A stretch of 64,000 nucleotides of DNA from Scylla paramamosain (Eukaryota; Arthropoda; Malacostraca; Decapoda; Portunidae). Shown one piece after another: positions 1-11,640 of this stretch. Position numbers and translations under genes: made by a program. The notes below the pieces were generated by a model. It saw only the letters and a program-made list of their open reading frames with translations, had not been told where the DNA came from and did not search any database. Positions within the stretch are counted from its first letter, which is position 1. The number at the start of each line of letters is the position of its first letter. The stretch lies in NCBI RefSeq assembly GCF_035594125.1, contig NC_087181.1, forward strand, positions 7,178,840 through 7,242,839, written 5' to 3'.

Positions 1-1466
1 CACACTGTATGGAGAAAGAGAAAAACATTACCAAAATCGTGTAATTTTAATGTTTTTTTTTCACATTGTCAGGTAGCAAAACACCATAATGCTTGCTCAG
101 TACTCGTATATGAGAAAATTAAACAACAATGTAAAAATTGTGTTTTTATGTGTTTTTCAGAGTGTTAGGCACGAAAACGCTAAATAGCATGGAAAGCACT
201 TTATATACGAGTAGAAATGCAAAATAACATTACTAAAAGCATGTCTTTTAAGTGTTTTAAACTTTTTACGTTCCAAAACGCTAAAACACGTGCAACAAAC
301 ACGAATAACCCTACCAAATAGAAAAACCTTACCAAAAACGTGTATTTTGAGTCTTTTTCAGTCTGTTACGTACATCAACTTAAAAATGCATGTAAAGCAT
401 CCTGTATGTGGAAACGATAGGACATTACGATAAACGTGCATTATCAGTGTTTTGAGTCTGTTAAGTACCAAACACTAAACCGCCTGAATGAAAATTGAAT
501 ATATCCTATATCTCTTAATGGAGAAACAGAACATCACCAAAAATGTGGTTTTTAGTGTTTTTTTTTTTTTTTTTACCTTGTTATGTACCAAAACGTCAAA
601 AAACATACGAAGCATCCTATATGGGGAAATAGAAAGACATTAGGAGAAACAAGTTTTGTTAGTGTTTTTGAGCTTCCTAAATACCAAAACGCTAAAACGC
701 ATGAATAGCACCCTATATAGAGAAAAGGAACAACATTAGCTAAAACCTTTATTTTGAGCGTTTTTCACATTATGTAGCAAAACATCATACTGCATGCAGA
801 TCCCTATATGAAGAAGCAAAACTATATTACAGGAAACGTGTCTTTTGAGTGTTTACTTGAGTGTTAGGAATCAAAATGCTAAAAAGCATTGAAAGCACCC
901 TATTTGGCAATATAAAATAGCATTACCAAGAAAGTATCTTTAGAGTGTTTTTGGCCTTCTTACGTCCAAAATCGCTGAAACGCATGCAAAACAACCTTTA
1001 TGGAGAAACAGAATAAATTACCAAAAACTTGTATTTTGATTGTTTTTGTGCTTGTTAAGTACAAAAATGCCAAATTACACGCAAAGCATCCTACATGGAG
1101 AAAACAAAGGACATTACGAAAAAAGTATATTATGAGAGATTTTGAGCTTTTTAGGTACCAAGACTCAAAAACACATGATTAGCACTTTATATGGAAAAAA
1201 AACTTTTACTTAAACTCTTTTTCATATTGTTAAGTACCAAAAGACAAAATGCATTGGAAGCCCCCTTTATCGGGAAACGAAACGACATTATCATCAACGT
1301 GCCTTTTCAGTGTTTTTCAACGTGTTAGACACCAGAACGCTAAAAAGCATGGAAAGCACTCTATAAAGGAATACAAAACATTACTAAAAACGTGTTTTAT
1401 AGGTTCTTATGTACAGAAACGCTAAAACCCATGCAAAACACCCTTTATGGAGAAGCGAAATAAATA
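1..1466 (+). repeat. Diverged satellite array with five-monomer (~460 bp) periodicity
   Basis: The stretch is made of ~92 bp monomers, each with a GTGTTTTT-type core and an AAAACGCTAAAACGCATG-like half. Monomer types follow in a fixed order of five. The CACATT type occurs near 768 and 1211, the GTGTTAGG type near 862 and 1322, and the TTACGT type near 960 and 1420, giving spacings of 443-460 bp. Monomers are more diverged from one another here than in the rest of the window, and neither the b2' monomer nor the a1 insert is present. No gene is seen. The open frame at 1000-1182 is only monomer sequence. The simplest reading is an older array type preserved at the edge of a more complex array. 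Confidence 0.8.
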
Positions 1467-1482
1467 TTTCGTTGATAAATTA

Positions 1483-2235
1483 CATTCAGGACAGTTAGGG
1501 AACATCCCTTACAGAAGAAAAAGATTCCAGAAGAATGATCCTAAATGGATGACTGAGATTAAAACACTACATAGGGCGAAGGAGAAGTATATATGAGATT
1601 AAAGACAGGGGAAGTGGTTTTAAGGCCATAATATAATGAATTAGAAAAGTCAGGAGTTTAACAAGGAAAGCTAAAAATAGTTATGAATTAAAGGTAGCCA
1701 GCCAAGCATAGATGGACCTCAAGGGATTTTATCAGGCATATAAGACGAAGAATAGAGAAACAATAGTTCCTTAAAGACAGCAGAATGGCACCTGATTAGT
1801 TGTTGTTGGTAAAATTGTGAGCGAGTATTTTTTAATTGTCTTTGCCCAGGAAAACATGCAGGATTTGCCGAAGAGTGAGAAGATATTTAGAGTAGAAGAG
1901 GATGAGAAGCTGACAGATACTACAATAACTAAAAGAGATAGTGGAAAAGGAGATAGATAAGTTGAAAACTTCAAGTCACCAGGACCAGATGAAATATATT
2001 CCACAGTATTTAAGGAAAGGAAAAAGGTTATAAGTAATCTGTTAGTTTCTGTCCTTAGGAAATCACTTTAGTCATGTGAGGTATCGGTAATTTGGAGGCA
2101 GGCGAATATAGTACCTACCTTTAAGAAAGGAGATAAAACTTTAACGTCTAACCTGTCAGCTTAACTTCTGTTGAATGTAAAATAATGGAGTCAATAATAG
2201 CGAAGAACATTTAAGAGCATTTAGACAAACATAAC
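1483..2235 (+). pseudogene. LINE ORF2 remnant: linker region between endonuclease and RT
   Basis: Conceptual translation in interrupted frames gives pieces typical of the CR1-type region upstream of the RT. One is an NDPKWMTEIKTLHRAKEKY-like segment near 1530-1595. A DLKGFYQAYKT-like segment lies near 1714-1749. A KSPGPDEIYSTVFKE-like segment follows near 1972-2015. A VPTFKKGDK segment near 2110-2140 corresponds to the VPIFKKGDK-type motif that opens the RT fingers. Many in-frame stops break it, so no protein can be made. The minus-strand frame at 1771-2004 is a shadow of this region. Confidence 0.7.
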
Positions 2236-3196
2236 TTGATAACTCAGTTACAGCACGGCTTCTGGAATGGAGAGTCTTACCTGAGAAACTTGGTAAGTTT
2301 ATACAGTAAGGTTTACAAGGCGGCAGATAATGGTGATAGTTATGGCATCCTATATCAGGACTTTAGTAAAGCGTTTGACAAGGTACCCCATCAGAGGCTA
2401 CTGAGAAATGTTAGGGCGCACGAGAGAGATGAGGTGTTTAGATTGGATAAGGTCATGGCTAAGCATCAGGCGACAGAGTGTTGTAATAAACGGCTCTAAA
2501 TCGGAGTGGGGTCAAGTAATTAGTGGGGTGACAAAGGGATTATTAGTATTAGGGCCGATGTTATTTGTAATATATGTCAATGGCTTGGATAGTGGAATTA
2601 GTAGTGTTGTTAGTAAATTTGCGGATTACACAAGAATATGTAGATTAATTAGGTCAGAATCGCATACCATCGCCTTGCAGGCAGATTTGAATAGGTTGAA
2701 CGAATGGACGGACAGATGGCAAATGCAGTTTAATGTCAACAAATGCAAAGCAATTAGCGTAAGTAGAAGAAACCCACACAGTAGTTACACAATGAACAAC
2801 CAAGTTCTGGTAGGTTCAGGGTAAGTAAAAGATTTGAGATTTAAGGTTATATCTGAACTCCGTCTAAGAAAGCAATGGAAAGAGGCCAGAAACAAAGCAA
2901 ATAGTGTATTATGATTAATTTTCAGGAGTGCTAAAAGGAGAACTCCCGAAGTAATATTAAAGTTACATTTGGCGCTGGTCAGACTTCATCTAGACTACGC
3001 TGTCCAATTCTGGTCACCACATCACAGGAAGGATAAAGGTCTATTAGAATATGTACAAAGGAAAATGACTAAAAGGATACAGGGGATGAGGAGTATTCCT
3101 TACGAAGCGATATTCAAGCTGTTAAATTTACATTCTTTAAAGAGACGTAGGTTAAGAGTGGACCTAATAGATGTCTTTTATATATATGGGTTATAA
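2236..3196 (+). pseudogene. LINE reverse transcriptase remnant, frameshifted, catalytic site lost
   Basis: Three overlapping or adjacent open pieces make up one former RT. The 2236-2499 piece has DFSKAFDKVPHQRLL, the RT motif A with its catalytic Asp. The 2408-2824 piece, in another frame, has SGVTKGLLVLGPMLF, a damaged version of the [11 protein letters not shown] motif. It also has KFADYTR, where the family normally has FADD; the second catalytic Asp is Tyr. A one-base shift in frame separates these pieces between about 2408 and 2499. In-frame stops lie at 2822-2824 (TAA) and 2912-2914 (TGA). The 2969-3196 piece has the LDYAVQFWSP thumb motif common in CR1/Jockey RTs. The remnant is non-functional by several independent lesions. 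Confidence 0.88.
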
Positions 3197-3487
3197 TAAA
3201 GGGAACATAAGGAAAATTCTTAGAATCTGTAAATATGATAGAATAAGAAAAACGGGTTCAAACCAGAAAACTTGATGTTGAAAAAGGAGAAAGGAAGGAA
3301 TTGGTTCTCAAATAGAGTAGTAGATGATTGGAACGGACGTAGTAATCAAGCTGTTAGTGCTGAGGCATTTGGGAACAGTAAGAGAAAATTACACATTTAT
3401 GGATGGGGATGATAAATGGAAATAGGTAGGCATATTTCATACAAGTACTGCCACTTGTAGGCCTGATGCCTTTTTGCAGATTTACTT

Positions 3488-3508
3488 ATTTCTTATGTTC
3501 TTATGTTC
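3488..3508 (+). repeat. Octamer 3' tail of the CR1-like LINE
   Basis: Two TTCTTATG units in a row, followed by a partial third (TTCG), end the element. CR1-clade LINEs characteristically terminate in short octamer microsatellites, so this supports both the 3' boundary and the clade call. Only two units are present, so chance is not excluded. Confidence 0.55.
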
Positions 3509-3510
3509 GT

Positions 3511-4239
3511 ATTACCAAAAGCGTGTATTTTCAGTGTTTTTCAGCTATTACGTGAAAAAAAATGCCAAAATGCATGCCTATATGAAGAAAAAGAGCGACA
3601 TTACGAGAAACGTGCATTATGAGTGTTTTTGAGATTCTTAGGTACCAAACGCTGAAACTCATGAATAACAATCTTAATTGAGATAAAGAACAACCTTACC
3701 AAATGCGTGTATTTTGAGTGTTTTTCACATTCTTTGTTACCAAAACCCCTAATGCGAAACTAGCTTTATGTGGAAAAAAAAAAAAAATGCCATTATCAGA
3801 AGAGTGTCTTTTGAGTGTTTTTGAGCGTGTTAGGCAATAAAGCACTAAAAAGCAGGGCAATCACATTACATGAGAATAAAACCAAATTTTACCAAGAACT
3901 TGCCTTTAAGTGTTTTTGAGCTCCTTACATATTGAAACGCTAAAACGCATGCAAAACACCCTTTATGGAGAAACAGAAAAACATTACCAAAAACATGTAT
4001 TTTGAGTGTTTTTGATCATGTTACCTATAAAAACGCTTAAATGTTACCTTAAAAAACGCAAAGAACCCTATATTTGGGAAACGAAAGGACATTATGAGAA
4101 ACGTGTATTATGAGTGTTTTTAAGTTCCTTAAGTACCAAAAAGCTAAAACCCACAAATAACACTCTTTATAGGGAAAAAAATAAATAAATAAAAAAATGG
4201 CAATTTTTTTTTTGTTTTTTTTGTTAATCATCTTCACAG
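3511..4239 (+). repeat. Transitional HOR unit lacking the a1 insert
   Basis: Satellite resumes after the LINE with monomers in the order b5-a1-a2-a3-a4-a5-b1. The a1 monomer near 3600-3690 reads straight from GAGTGTTTTTGAG into TTCTTAGGTACC. It lacks the ~55-60 bp segment that nearly every later a1 carries, where the first insert-bearing copy is near 4690. The a5 monomer near 4020-4070 has a small internal duplication (two adjacent GTTACCT stretches). This looks like an intermediate between the five-mer array to the left and the standard 11-mer units to the right. No gene is seen. Confidence 0.7.
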
Positions 4240-7200
4240 GTAGCAAGATGCCAAAATTCTCGCAAAATTCACGGAGATTATGTGGAAAAAAGAACATTAT
4301 AAAAAAATTTAATTTTAGCTTTTTTTTGGATTGTTATGTACCAAACCCTAAAGTGCATGCAAAGCCACCTATATATGGGAATTAAACGACATTACAAGAA
4401 AACTGTCTTTTGAGTGTTTTTTAGCATGTTAGGCACCAAAACGATAAATACCATTGAAGTCACTCAATATGGGAATCCAAAAAAAAATTACTGAAAACAT
4501 GTCTTCTCAGTGTTTTACGTAGAAAAACGCTAAAACGGATGCAAACCAACCAATACGAAGAAATAGAAAAACATCACCAAAAACGTATATTTTGAGTCTT
4601 TTTTAACTTGTTACCTACAAAAAACGCGAAAATGCATGCAAAGCACTCTATATTGGGAAACAAAAGGACATTACGAGAAACATGTATAATGAGTGTTTTA
4701 TAGTTTCACAAGATCCACAAGGCAAAAAACACAAAAACTCGTATATATGGAGAAGTTTCTTAGATACTAAAATGGTGAAACTCATGAATAACACTCTTAA
4801 TTGAAAAACAGAACAGCCTTACTAAATGCGTGTATTTTGAGTGTTTTTTTCACATTCCTAGTTAAAAAAAAAACGAAATTCGGTGCGAATATAGCTTTAT
4901 GTGGGAAAAAAATGACATTACCAGAAAAGTGTCTTTTGAGTGTTTTTGAGAGTGTTAGGCAATAAAGCCCAAAAAACCAGGGCAATCACATTACATGGAA
5001 TAAAACCAATTTTTACCAAGAACTTGCCTTTAAGTGTTTTTCAGCTCTTCATATGCGCTAAAACGCATGCAAAACACACTTTATATAGAAACAAAATAAC
5101 ATTACCAACAACAGGTATTTTGAGTGTTTTTTAATCATGTTATCTATAAAAACGCCTAAATACATGCAAAGAACCATATGTTTGGGAAAGGAAAGGATAT
5201 TACGAGAAACGTGTATTATGAGTGTTTTTAAGTTCGTTAAGAACCAAAAAGCTAAAACCCACAAGTAACACTCTTTCTTTAGAAAATAATAATAAATAAA
5301 TAAATAGAAAAATAGGAATTTTTTTTTTTTTTTATTCATCTTCATAGGTACCGAGATGCCAAAATTCTGGCAAAATTAAGGGCAATTATGTGATAAAAGA
5401 TCATTATCAAAAAAAGTTAATTTTAGCTTTTTTTTCGGACTGTTATTTACCAAACCATAAAGTGCATGCAAAGCCACCTATATGAGGAAATTAAACGACT
5501 TTACCAGAAACCTGTCTTTTGAGTGATTTTAAGCTTGTTAGGCATCAAAACGATAAATAATATGGAAGTTACTCTATATGAGAATCCAAAACAAAATATT
5601 GAAAACGTGTCTTTTCTGTGTTTTGGGTAGAAAAACGCTAAAACGTATGCAAACCAACAAATATGAAGAAATAGAATATTACCAAAAAGGTATATTTAAT
5701 CTTGTTACCTACAAAAAGCGGGAAAAAGGATGCAAAGCACTCTATATTGGGAAACAAAAGGACATTAAGAGAAACGTAAATAATGAGTGTTTCATAGTTT
5801 CACAAGAACCACAAGCCAAAAAACGCAAAAACTCGTGTATATGGAGAAGTTTCTTAGTTACCAAAACGCTGGTACTCATGAATAACACTCTTAAATGAGA
5901 AACATAACAACCTTACGAAATGCGTGTATTTTGAGTGTTTTTCACATTCTTATTTACCAAAACCCGAAATTGCATGCAAAACTAGCTTTATGTTGGTAAG
6001 AAATGACATTACCAGAAAAGTGACTTTGGGTGTTTTTGAGCGTGTTAGGCAATAAAGCACTAAAAAGCAGGGCAATAACATTACATGGGAATGAAACCAA
6101 CTTTTACCAAGAACTTGCCTTTAAGGTTTTTTGAGCTCCTTACATACCAAAACGCTAAAACCAATGCAAAACACCCTTTATGGAGAATTAGAATAACATT
6201 ACCAAAAACATGTATTTTGAGTGTTTTTGCTCATGCTAAATATAAAAACGCGAAAATACATGCAAAGAACCTTATGTTTAGGAAACGAAAGGACATTACG
6301 AGAAACGTGTATTATGAGTGTTTTTTAAGTTCCTTAAGTATCAAAAAGCTAAAACCCACATATAACACTCTTTGTTTAGAAAAAAAATAAATAAAAAAAT
6401 AAAAAATTGATTTTTTTTTTTTTTGTCATTCATCTTCATAGGTACCGAGATGACAAAATTCTGGGAAAATTCAGGGCAATTCTATGATAAAAGAATATTA
6501 TCAAAAAAGTTGATTTTAGCTTTTTTTTCGGACTGTTATGTACCAAACCCTAAAGAGCATGCAAAGCCTCCTATATGAGGAAATTGAATGACTTTACCAG
6601 AAATCTGTGTTTTGAGTGTTTTTCAGGATGTTAGGCACCAAAACGATAAATAATAATGAACTTACTCAATATGGGAATCCAAAACAAAATTACTTAAAAC
6701 GTGTCTTCTCAGTATTTTACGTAGAAAAAACGCTAAAACGGAAGCAAACCAACCAATATCAAGAAATAGAAAAACATTACCAAAAAGGTACATTTTGAGT
6801 GTTTTTGAGCTTGTTACCAAAAAAAAAAAAAAAAAAAAACGCGAAAATTGATGCAAATCACTCTATATTGGGAAAGAAAGGGACATTGCCAGAAAAGTGT
6901 ATAATGAGTGTTTTATAGTTCAAAAGAACCACAAGGCAAAAAACGTAAAAACTCGTGTATATGGAGAAGTTTCCTACATACCAAAATGCTAAAACTCATG
7001 AATAACACTCTTAATTGAGAAACAGAACAACCTTACTAAATGCCTGTATTTTCAGTGCTTTTCACATTCTTAGTTACCCAAAACCCAAATTGATTGCAAA
7101 ATCTGCTTTATGTGGTAAAAAAAATGACATTTTCAGAAAAGTGTCTATTGAGTTTTTTTGAGCGTGATAGGCAGTAAAGCACATTACATGGGAATAAAAC

Positions 7201-8014
7201 CAATGTTTACCAAGAACTTGTCTTTAAGTGTTTTTGAGCTCCTTATATACCAAAACGCTAAAACGCCTAAAAAACACACTTTATGGAGAAATGGAATAAC
7301 ATTACCAAAAACATGTATTTTGAGTGTTTTTGATCATGTTACCAATAAAACGCTTAAATACATGCTAAGAACCCTATTTGTGTGAAGCGAAAGGACATTA
7401 CGAGAAACGTGTATTATGTGTGTTTTTAAATTCATTAAGTGCCAAAAACCTAAAAGCCACAAATAACTCTATTGAGAAAAAATAAAAAAATAAATAAAAA
7501 AATATGATTTTTTTTCTTTCTTATTCACCTTCACAGGTACAAAGATGCCAAAATTCGAGCAAAATTCATGAAATTTTCTGAAATAAGAACATTATCAAAA
7601 AAGTTAATTTTAGCTTCTTTTTTTTTCGACTGTTATGTAGCAAACCCTAAAGTGCATGCAAAACCATCAATATGGGGAAATCAAACGTCTTTCCCAGAAA
7701 ACTGTCTTATGAGTGTTTTTCAGCATGTTAGGTACCAAAACGATAAATAACATGGAAATCACTCTATATGGGAATCCAAAACAAAATTAATGAAAAGGTG
7801 TCTTTTTGGTGTTTTACGTAAAAAAAAACGCTAAAACGGATGCAAACCAACCAATATGAAAAAAAAAAATAGGATAACATTACCAAAAAGGTATATTTTG
7901 AGTGTTTTTGAGCTTGTTACCTACAAAAAAGGTGAAAATGGATGGAAAGTTTTCCCTATTGGGAAACAAAAGGACATTACGAGAAACGTGTCTTATTATT
8001 TTCGAGCAAAAGAA

Positions 8015-8038
8015 CTTGTGGTTCACAAGAACCACAAG
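8015..8038. other. Perfect 10-bp hairpin in a variant a1 monomer
   Basis: Arms CTTGTGGTTC (8015-8024) and GAACCACAAG (8029-8038) flank a 4-base ACAA loop. In this variant the usual TATAGTTTCACAAG stretch is replaced by TATTATTTTCGAGCAAAAGAA, which adds the left arm. Related hairpin loci in the window are at 11053, 26130, 39659, 49794 and 59163. Confidence 0.75.
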
Positions 8039-11000
8039 GCAAAAAACGCAAAAACTCGTGTATATAATGAAGTTTCTTAGATACTAAAATGCTGAAACTC
8101 ATGAATAACAATCTTAATTGAGAAACAGAACAACCTTACCAAAAGCGTGTATTTTCAGTGTTTTTCACATTCTTAGCAAAATCCCAAATAGCATGCGAAA
8201 CTAGCTTTATGTGAGAGAAAAGTGACATTACCACAAGTGTCTTTTGAGTGTTTTTGAGCGTGTTAGGCAATAAAGCACTAAAAAGCAGGGCAATCACATT
8301 ACATGGGAATAAAACCAACTTTGACCAAGAACTTGCCATTATGTGTTTTTGAGCTCCTTACATACCAAAACGCTAAAACGCATGCAAAACACTCCTTTAT
8401 GGAGAATCAGAAAAAAACATTACTAAAAACATGTGTTTTAAGTGTTTTTGATCATGTTACCTATAAAAACGCTTAAATACAAGCAAAGAACCCTATCTTT
8501 GGGAAACGAAAGGACATTATGAGAAACCTGTATTATGACTGTTGTTAAGTTCCTTAAGTTCCTTAAGTACCAAAACGTTAAAAACCACAAATAACACTCT
8601 TTAAAGAGAAAAAAATAGAAATAAAAAAATAGCATTTTTTTTTGTATTGACTTTCATAAGTACCGAGATGCCAAAATTCGGCCAAAATTCAGGGAATTTA
8701 TGTGGAAACATTATCAACAAAGTTAATTATAGCTTTTTTTTCGGATTGTTATTTACCAAACCCTAAGGTGCATGCAATGCCACCTATATGAGGAAATTAA
8801 ACGACTTTACCAGAAACCTGTCTTTTCAGTGTTTTTCAGCATGTTAGGCACCAAACCGATAAATAACATGGAAGTCAGTCAATATGTGAATCCAAAACAA
8901 AATTACTGAAAACGTCTCTTTTCAGTGTTTTCCGTAGAAAAAACGCTAAAACAGATGCAAAGCAACGAATATGAAGAAATAGAATAACATTACCAAAAAA
9001 GTGTTTTAGAGCTTTTTACCTACAAAAAACGCGAAAATGGATGTAAAAGCACTCTATATTGGGAAGCAAAAGGACATTTAGAGAAACGTGTATAATGATT
9101 GTTTTATAGTTTCACAAGAACCACAAGACAAAAAACGCAAAAACTCGTGTATATAGAGAAGTTTCTTACATAACAAAATGCTAAAACTAATGAATAACAC
9201 TTTTAATTGAGAAACAGAACTACCTTACCAAATTTGTGTATTTTGAGTGTTTTTCACATTCTTAGTTACGAGAATCCCAAATTACATGAAAAACTAGCTT
9301 TATGTGGGAAAAAAATGACATTATCAGAAAATTGTCTTTTGAGTGTTTTTGAGCGTGATATGCAACAAAGCACTAAAAAACAGAATAATCACATTATATA
9401 GGAATAAAACTTTTACGAAGAACTTGCCTTTAAGTGTTTTTAACTCCTTACATACCAAAACGCTAAAACGCATGCAAAACACCCTTTGTGGAGAAACAGA
9501 ATAACATTACCAAAAACATATATTTTGAGTGTTTTTGATCATGTTATCTATAAAAACGCTTAAATACATGCAAAGAACCCTGTCTGTGTAACTAAAGGAC
9601 ATTACGAAAATCGCGTATTATGATTGTTTTTAAGTTCCTTAAGTACCAAAAAATTAAAACCCACAAATAGAGAAAAAATAAATAACTAAAAAAATAGAAT
9701 TTTTTTTTATTCATCTACATAGGTATGAAGATGCCAAAATTCAGGCAAAATTCAGAGAAATTATGTAAAAAAATTATTATAAATTTTTTTTTTAGCTTTT
9801 TTCCGGAATTATGTACCAAACCCAGAAGTGCATGCAAAGCCACCTATATGGGGAAATTATACGACTTTACCAGAAATCTGTCTTTTGAGTGTTTTCAACA
9901 ATTTCAACAATATTACTGAAAACGTGTCTTTTCAGTAATTTACGAAAAAAACACTAAAACGGATGCAAACCAACCAATATGAAGAAATAGAATATTACCA
10001 AATAGATATATTTTGAGTTTTTTTCAGCTTGTTACCTACAAAAAATGCGAAAATGGATGGAAAGCACTCTATATTGGGAAACAAACGAACAATACGAGAA
10101 ACGTGCATAATGAGTGTTTTATAGTTTCACACGAACCACAAGGCACAAAACGCAAAAACTCGTGTGTATAGAGAAGTTTCATACATACCAAAATGCTGAA
10201 ATGCATGAATAACACTTTTAATTGAGAAACAGAAGTACCTTACCAAATGAGTGTATTTTGACTGTTTTTCACATTCTTAGTTACGAAAATCCCAAATTAC
10301 ATGCGAAACTAGCTTTATGTATGAAAAAAAAAAATGATATTACAAGAAAAATCTCTTTTGAGTGTTTTTGAGCGTGATATGCAACAAAGCACTAAAAAGC
10401 AGAACAATCACATTACATGGGAATAAAACCAACTTTTACGAAGAACTTGCCTTTAAGTGTTTTTTTTTTTTAACTCATATACCTAAACGCTAAACGCATG
10501 CAAAACACCCTTTATGTAGAAACAGAGTGACATTACCAAAAACACGTATTTTGAGTGTTTTTGATCATGTTATTTATAAAAACGCTTATATACATGCAAA
10601 GAACCTTATGTTTGGGAAACGAAAGGACATTACGAGAAATGTGTATTATGAGTGTTTTTTTTAGTTCCTTAAGTACCAAAAATGCTAAAACCCACAAATA
10701 ACACTCTTTATAGAAAAAAAAAATAATGAAATAAAATAATTTTTTTTTTCTTGTTATCCATCTTCATAGGTACTAAGATGCCAAAATTCTGGCAATATCC
10801 TTTGGGAATCGAAAACAGAATTATTGAAAACGTGTCTTTTCGGTGTTTTACGTAGAAAAACGCTAAAACGGATGCAAACCAACAAATATGAAGAAATAAA
10901 ATAATATTACCAAAAAAGTATATTTTAAGTGTTTTTGAGCTTGTTACCTACAAAAAACGCAAAAATATATGCAAAGCACTCCCTAGTGGGAAAGAAAAGG

Positions 11001-11052
11001 ACATTAAGAGAAACGTGTATAATGAGTGTCTTATTATTTTCTTGCAAAAGAA

Positions 11053-11076
11053 CTTGTGGTTCACAAGAATCACAAG
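11053..11076. other. Hairpin-variant a1 monomer, one mismatch
   Basis: This is the same structure as at 8015: left arm CTTGTGGTTC, loop ACAA, right arm GAATCACAAG. The single C-to-T change in the right arm leaves a T opposite G (a possible wobble pair). Confidence 0.65.
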
Positions 11077-11640
11077 GCAAAAAACGCAAAAACTCGTGTA
11101 TATAAAGAACTTTCTGAGACACCAAAATGCTGAAACTCATGAATAACAATCTTAATTGAGAAACAGAACAACATTACCAAATATGTGTATTTTGAGTGTT
11201 TTTTTCACATTCTTAGTTAGCAAAATCGGAAATAGCATGCGAAACTAGCTTTATGTAGGAAAAAAATGACATTACCGAAACTGTCTTTTGAGTGTTTTTG
11301 AGCGTGTTAGGCAATAAAGCACTAAATAGCAGGCCAACCATATTATATTGGAATAAAACCAACTTTTACCAATAACTTGTCTTGAAGTGTTTTTTACCTC
11401 TTACATACCGAATCGCTAAAACGCATGCAAAACACTCCTTTATGGAGAAGCAGAATAACATTACAAAAAACAAGTGTTTTTGAGTGTTTTTTATCATGTT
11501 ACTTATAAAAACGCTTAAATACATGCAAAGATATATTTGAGAAACGAAAGGACATTACGAGAAATGTGTATTATGAATGTTTTTAAGTTCATTAAGTACC
11601 AAAACGTTAAAACCTACAAATAACACTCTTTATAGAGAAA

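Larger units (their letters stand above)
1467..3510 (+). mobile_element. CR1-like non-LTR retrotransposon, 5'-truncated and decayed
   Basis: Satellite stops inside a GGAGAAGCGAAATAA context near 1466 and resumes with ATTACCAAAAGCG at 3511. The intervening ~2 kb is less AT-rich and codes, in broken frames, for the part of a LINE ORF2 after the endonuclease: a linker, the reverse transcriptase fingers/palm, and the thumb/C-terminal region. The 3' end carries an imperfect octamer tail (two TTCTTATG units near 3490-3506), which resembles the short 3' octamer repeats of CR1-clade elements rather than a poly(A) tail. No clear target-site duplication is visible, although the low-complexity flank could hide a short one. 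The endonuclease and everything upstream of it are missing, as expected of a 5'-truncated LINE insertion. Alternative: a related L2 or Jockey family element. LINE identity is very likely; the clade is less certain. Confidence 0.85.
4240..11640 (+). repeat. Seven ~1.1 kb HOR units, forward orientation
   Basis: The b2' landmark (ATGCCAAAATTC preceded by CTTCAtAGGTACC or variants) occurs at about 4240, 5348, 6441, 7536, 8659, 9722 and 10769, so spacing is 1047-1123 bp. Each unit reads b2', b2 (GTTATGTACCAAACCC), b3 (GCATGTTAGGCACC), b4 (TTTACGTAGAAAAACG), b5, a1 with insert, a2 (CACATTCTTAGTTACC), a3 (GCGTGTTAGGCAATAAAGC), a4, a5 (GATCATGTTACC), b1 (TTCCTTAAGTACC), then an A-rich/T-rich tract. 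Variants include a3 with GTGATATGCAACAAAGC (9355, 10375) and a shortened unit from 10769 in which b2' runs directly into b4. The many short open frames here are non-genic. Confidence 0.85.

Noticed and set aside
1000..1182. Short open frames across the satellite (60-117 codons, both strands) as candidate genes
   Set aside because: They coincide with monomer sequence, repeat the same peptide pattern, occur equally on both strands and break at copy-specific indels. No start context, domain or intron structure supports them.
1771..2004. 77-codon minus-strand frame
   Set aside because: Shadow of the decayed CR1-like LINE, whose + strand translation carries the family motifs.
3540..3640. tRNA or small RNA genes within the monomer
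   Set aside because: No A/B box pair, cloverleaf or terminator was seen. The sequence is too AT-rich and matches other monomers along its full length.
8740..8760. CENP-B box in the TTTTTCGGAcTGTTATG stretch of b2
   Set aside because: It shares only TTCG with the CENP-B consensus; the required A and CGGG positions are absent.
3511..11640. CRISPR-like array of regularly spaced repeats
   Set aside because: Repeats are ~92 bp tandem monomers without unique spacers, in a genome with eukaryotic LINEs. They are satellite DNA.
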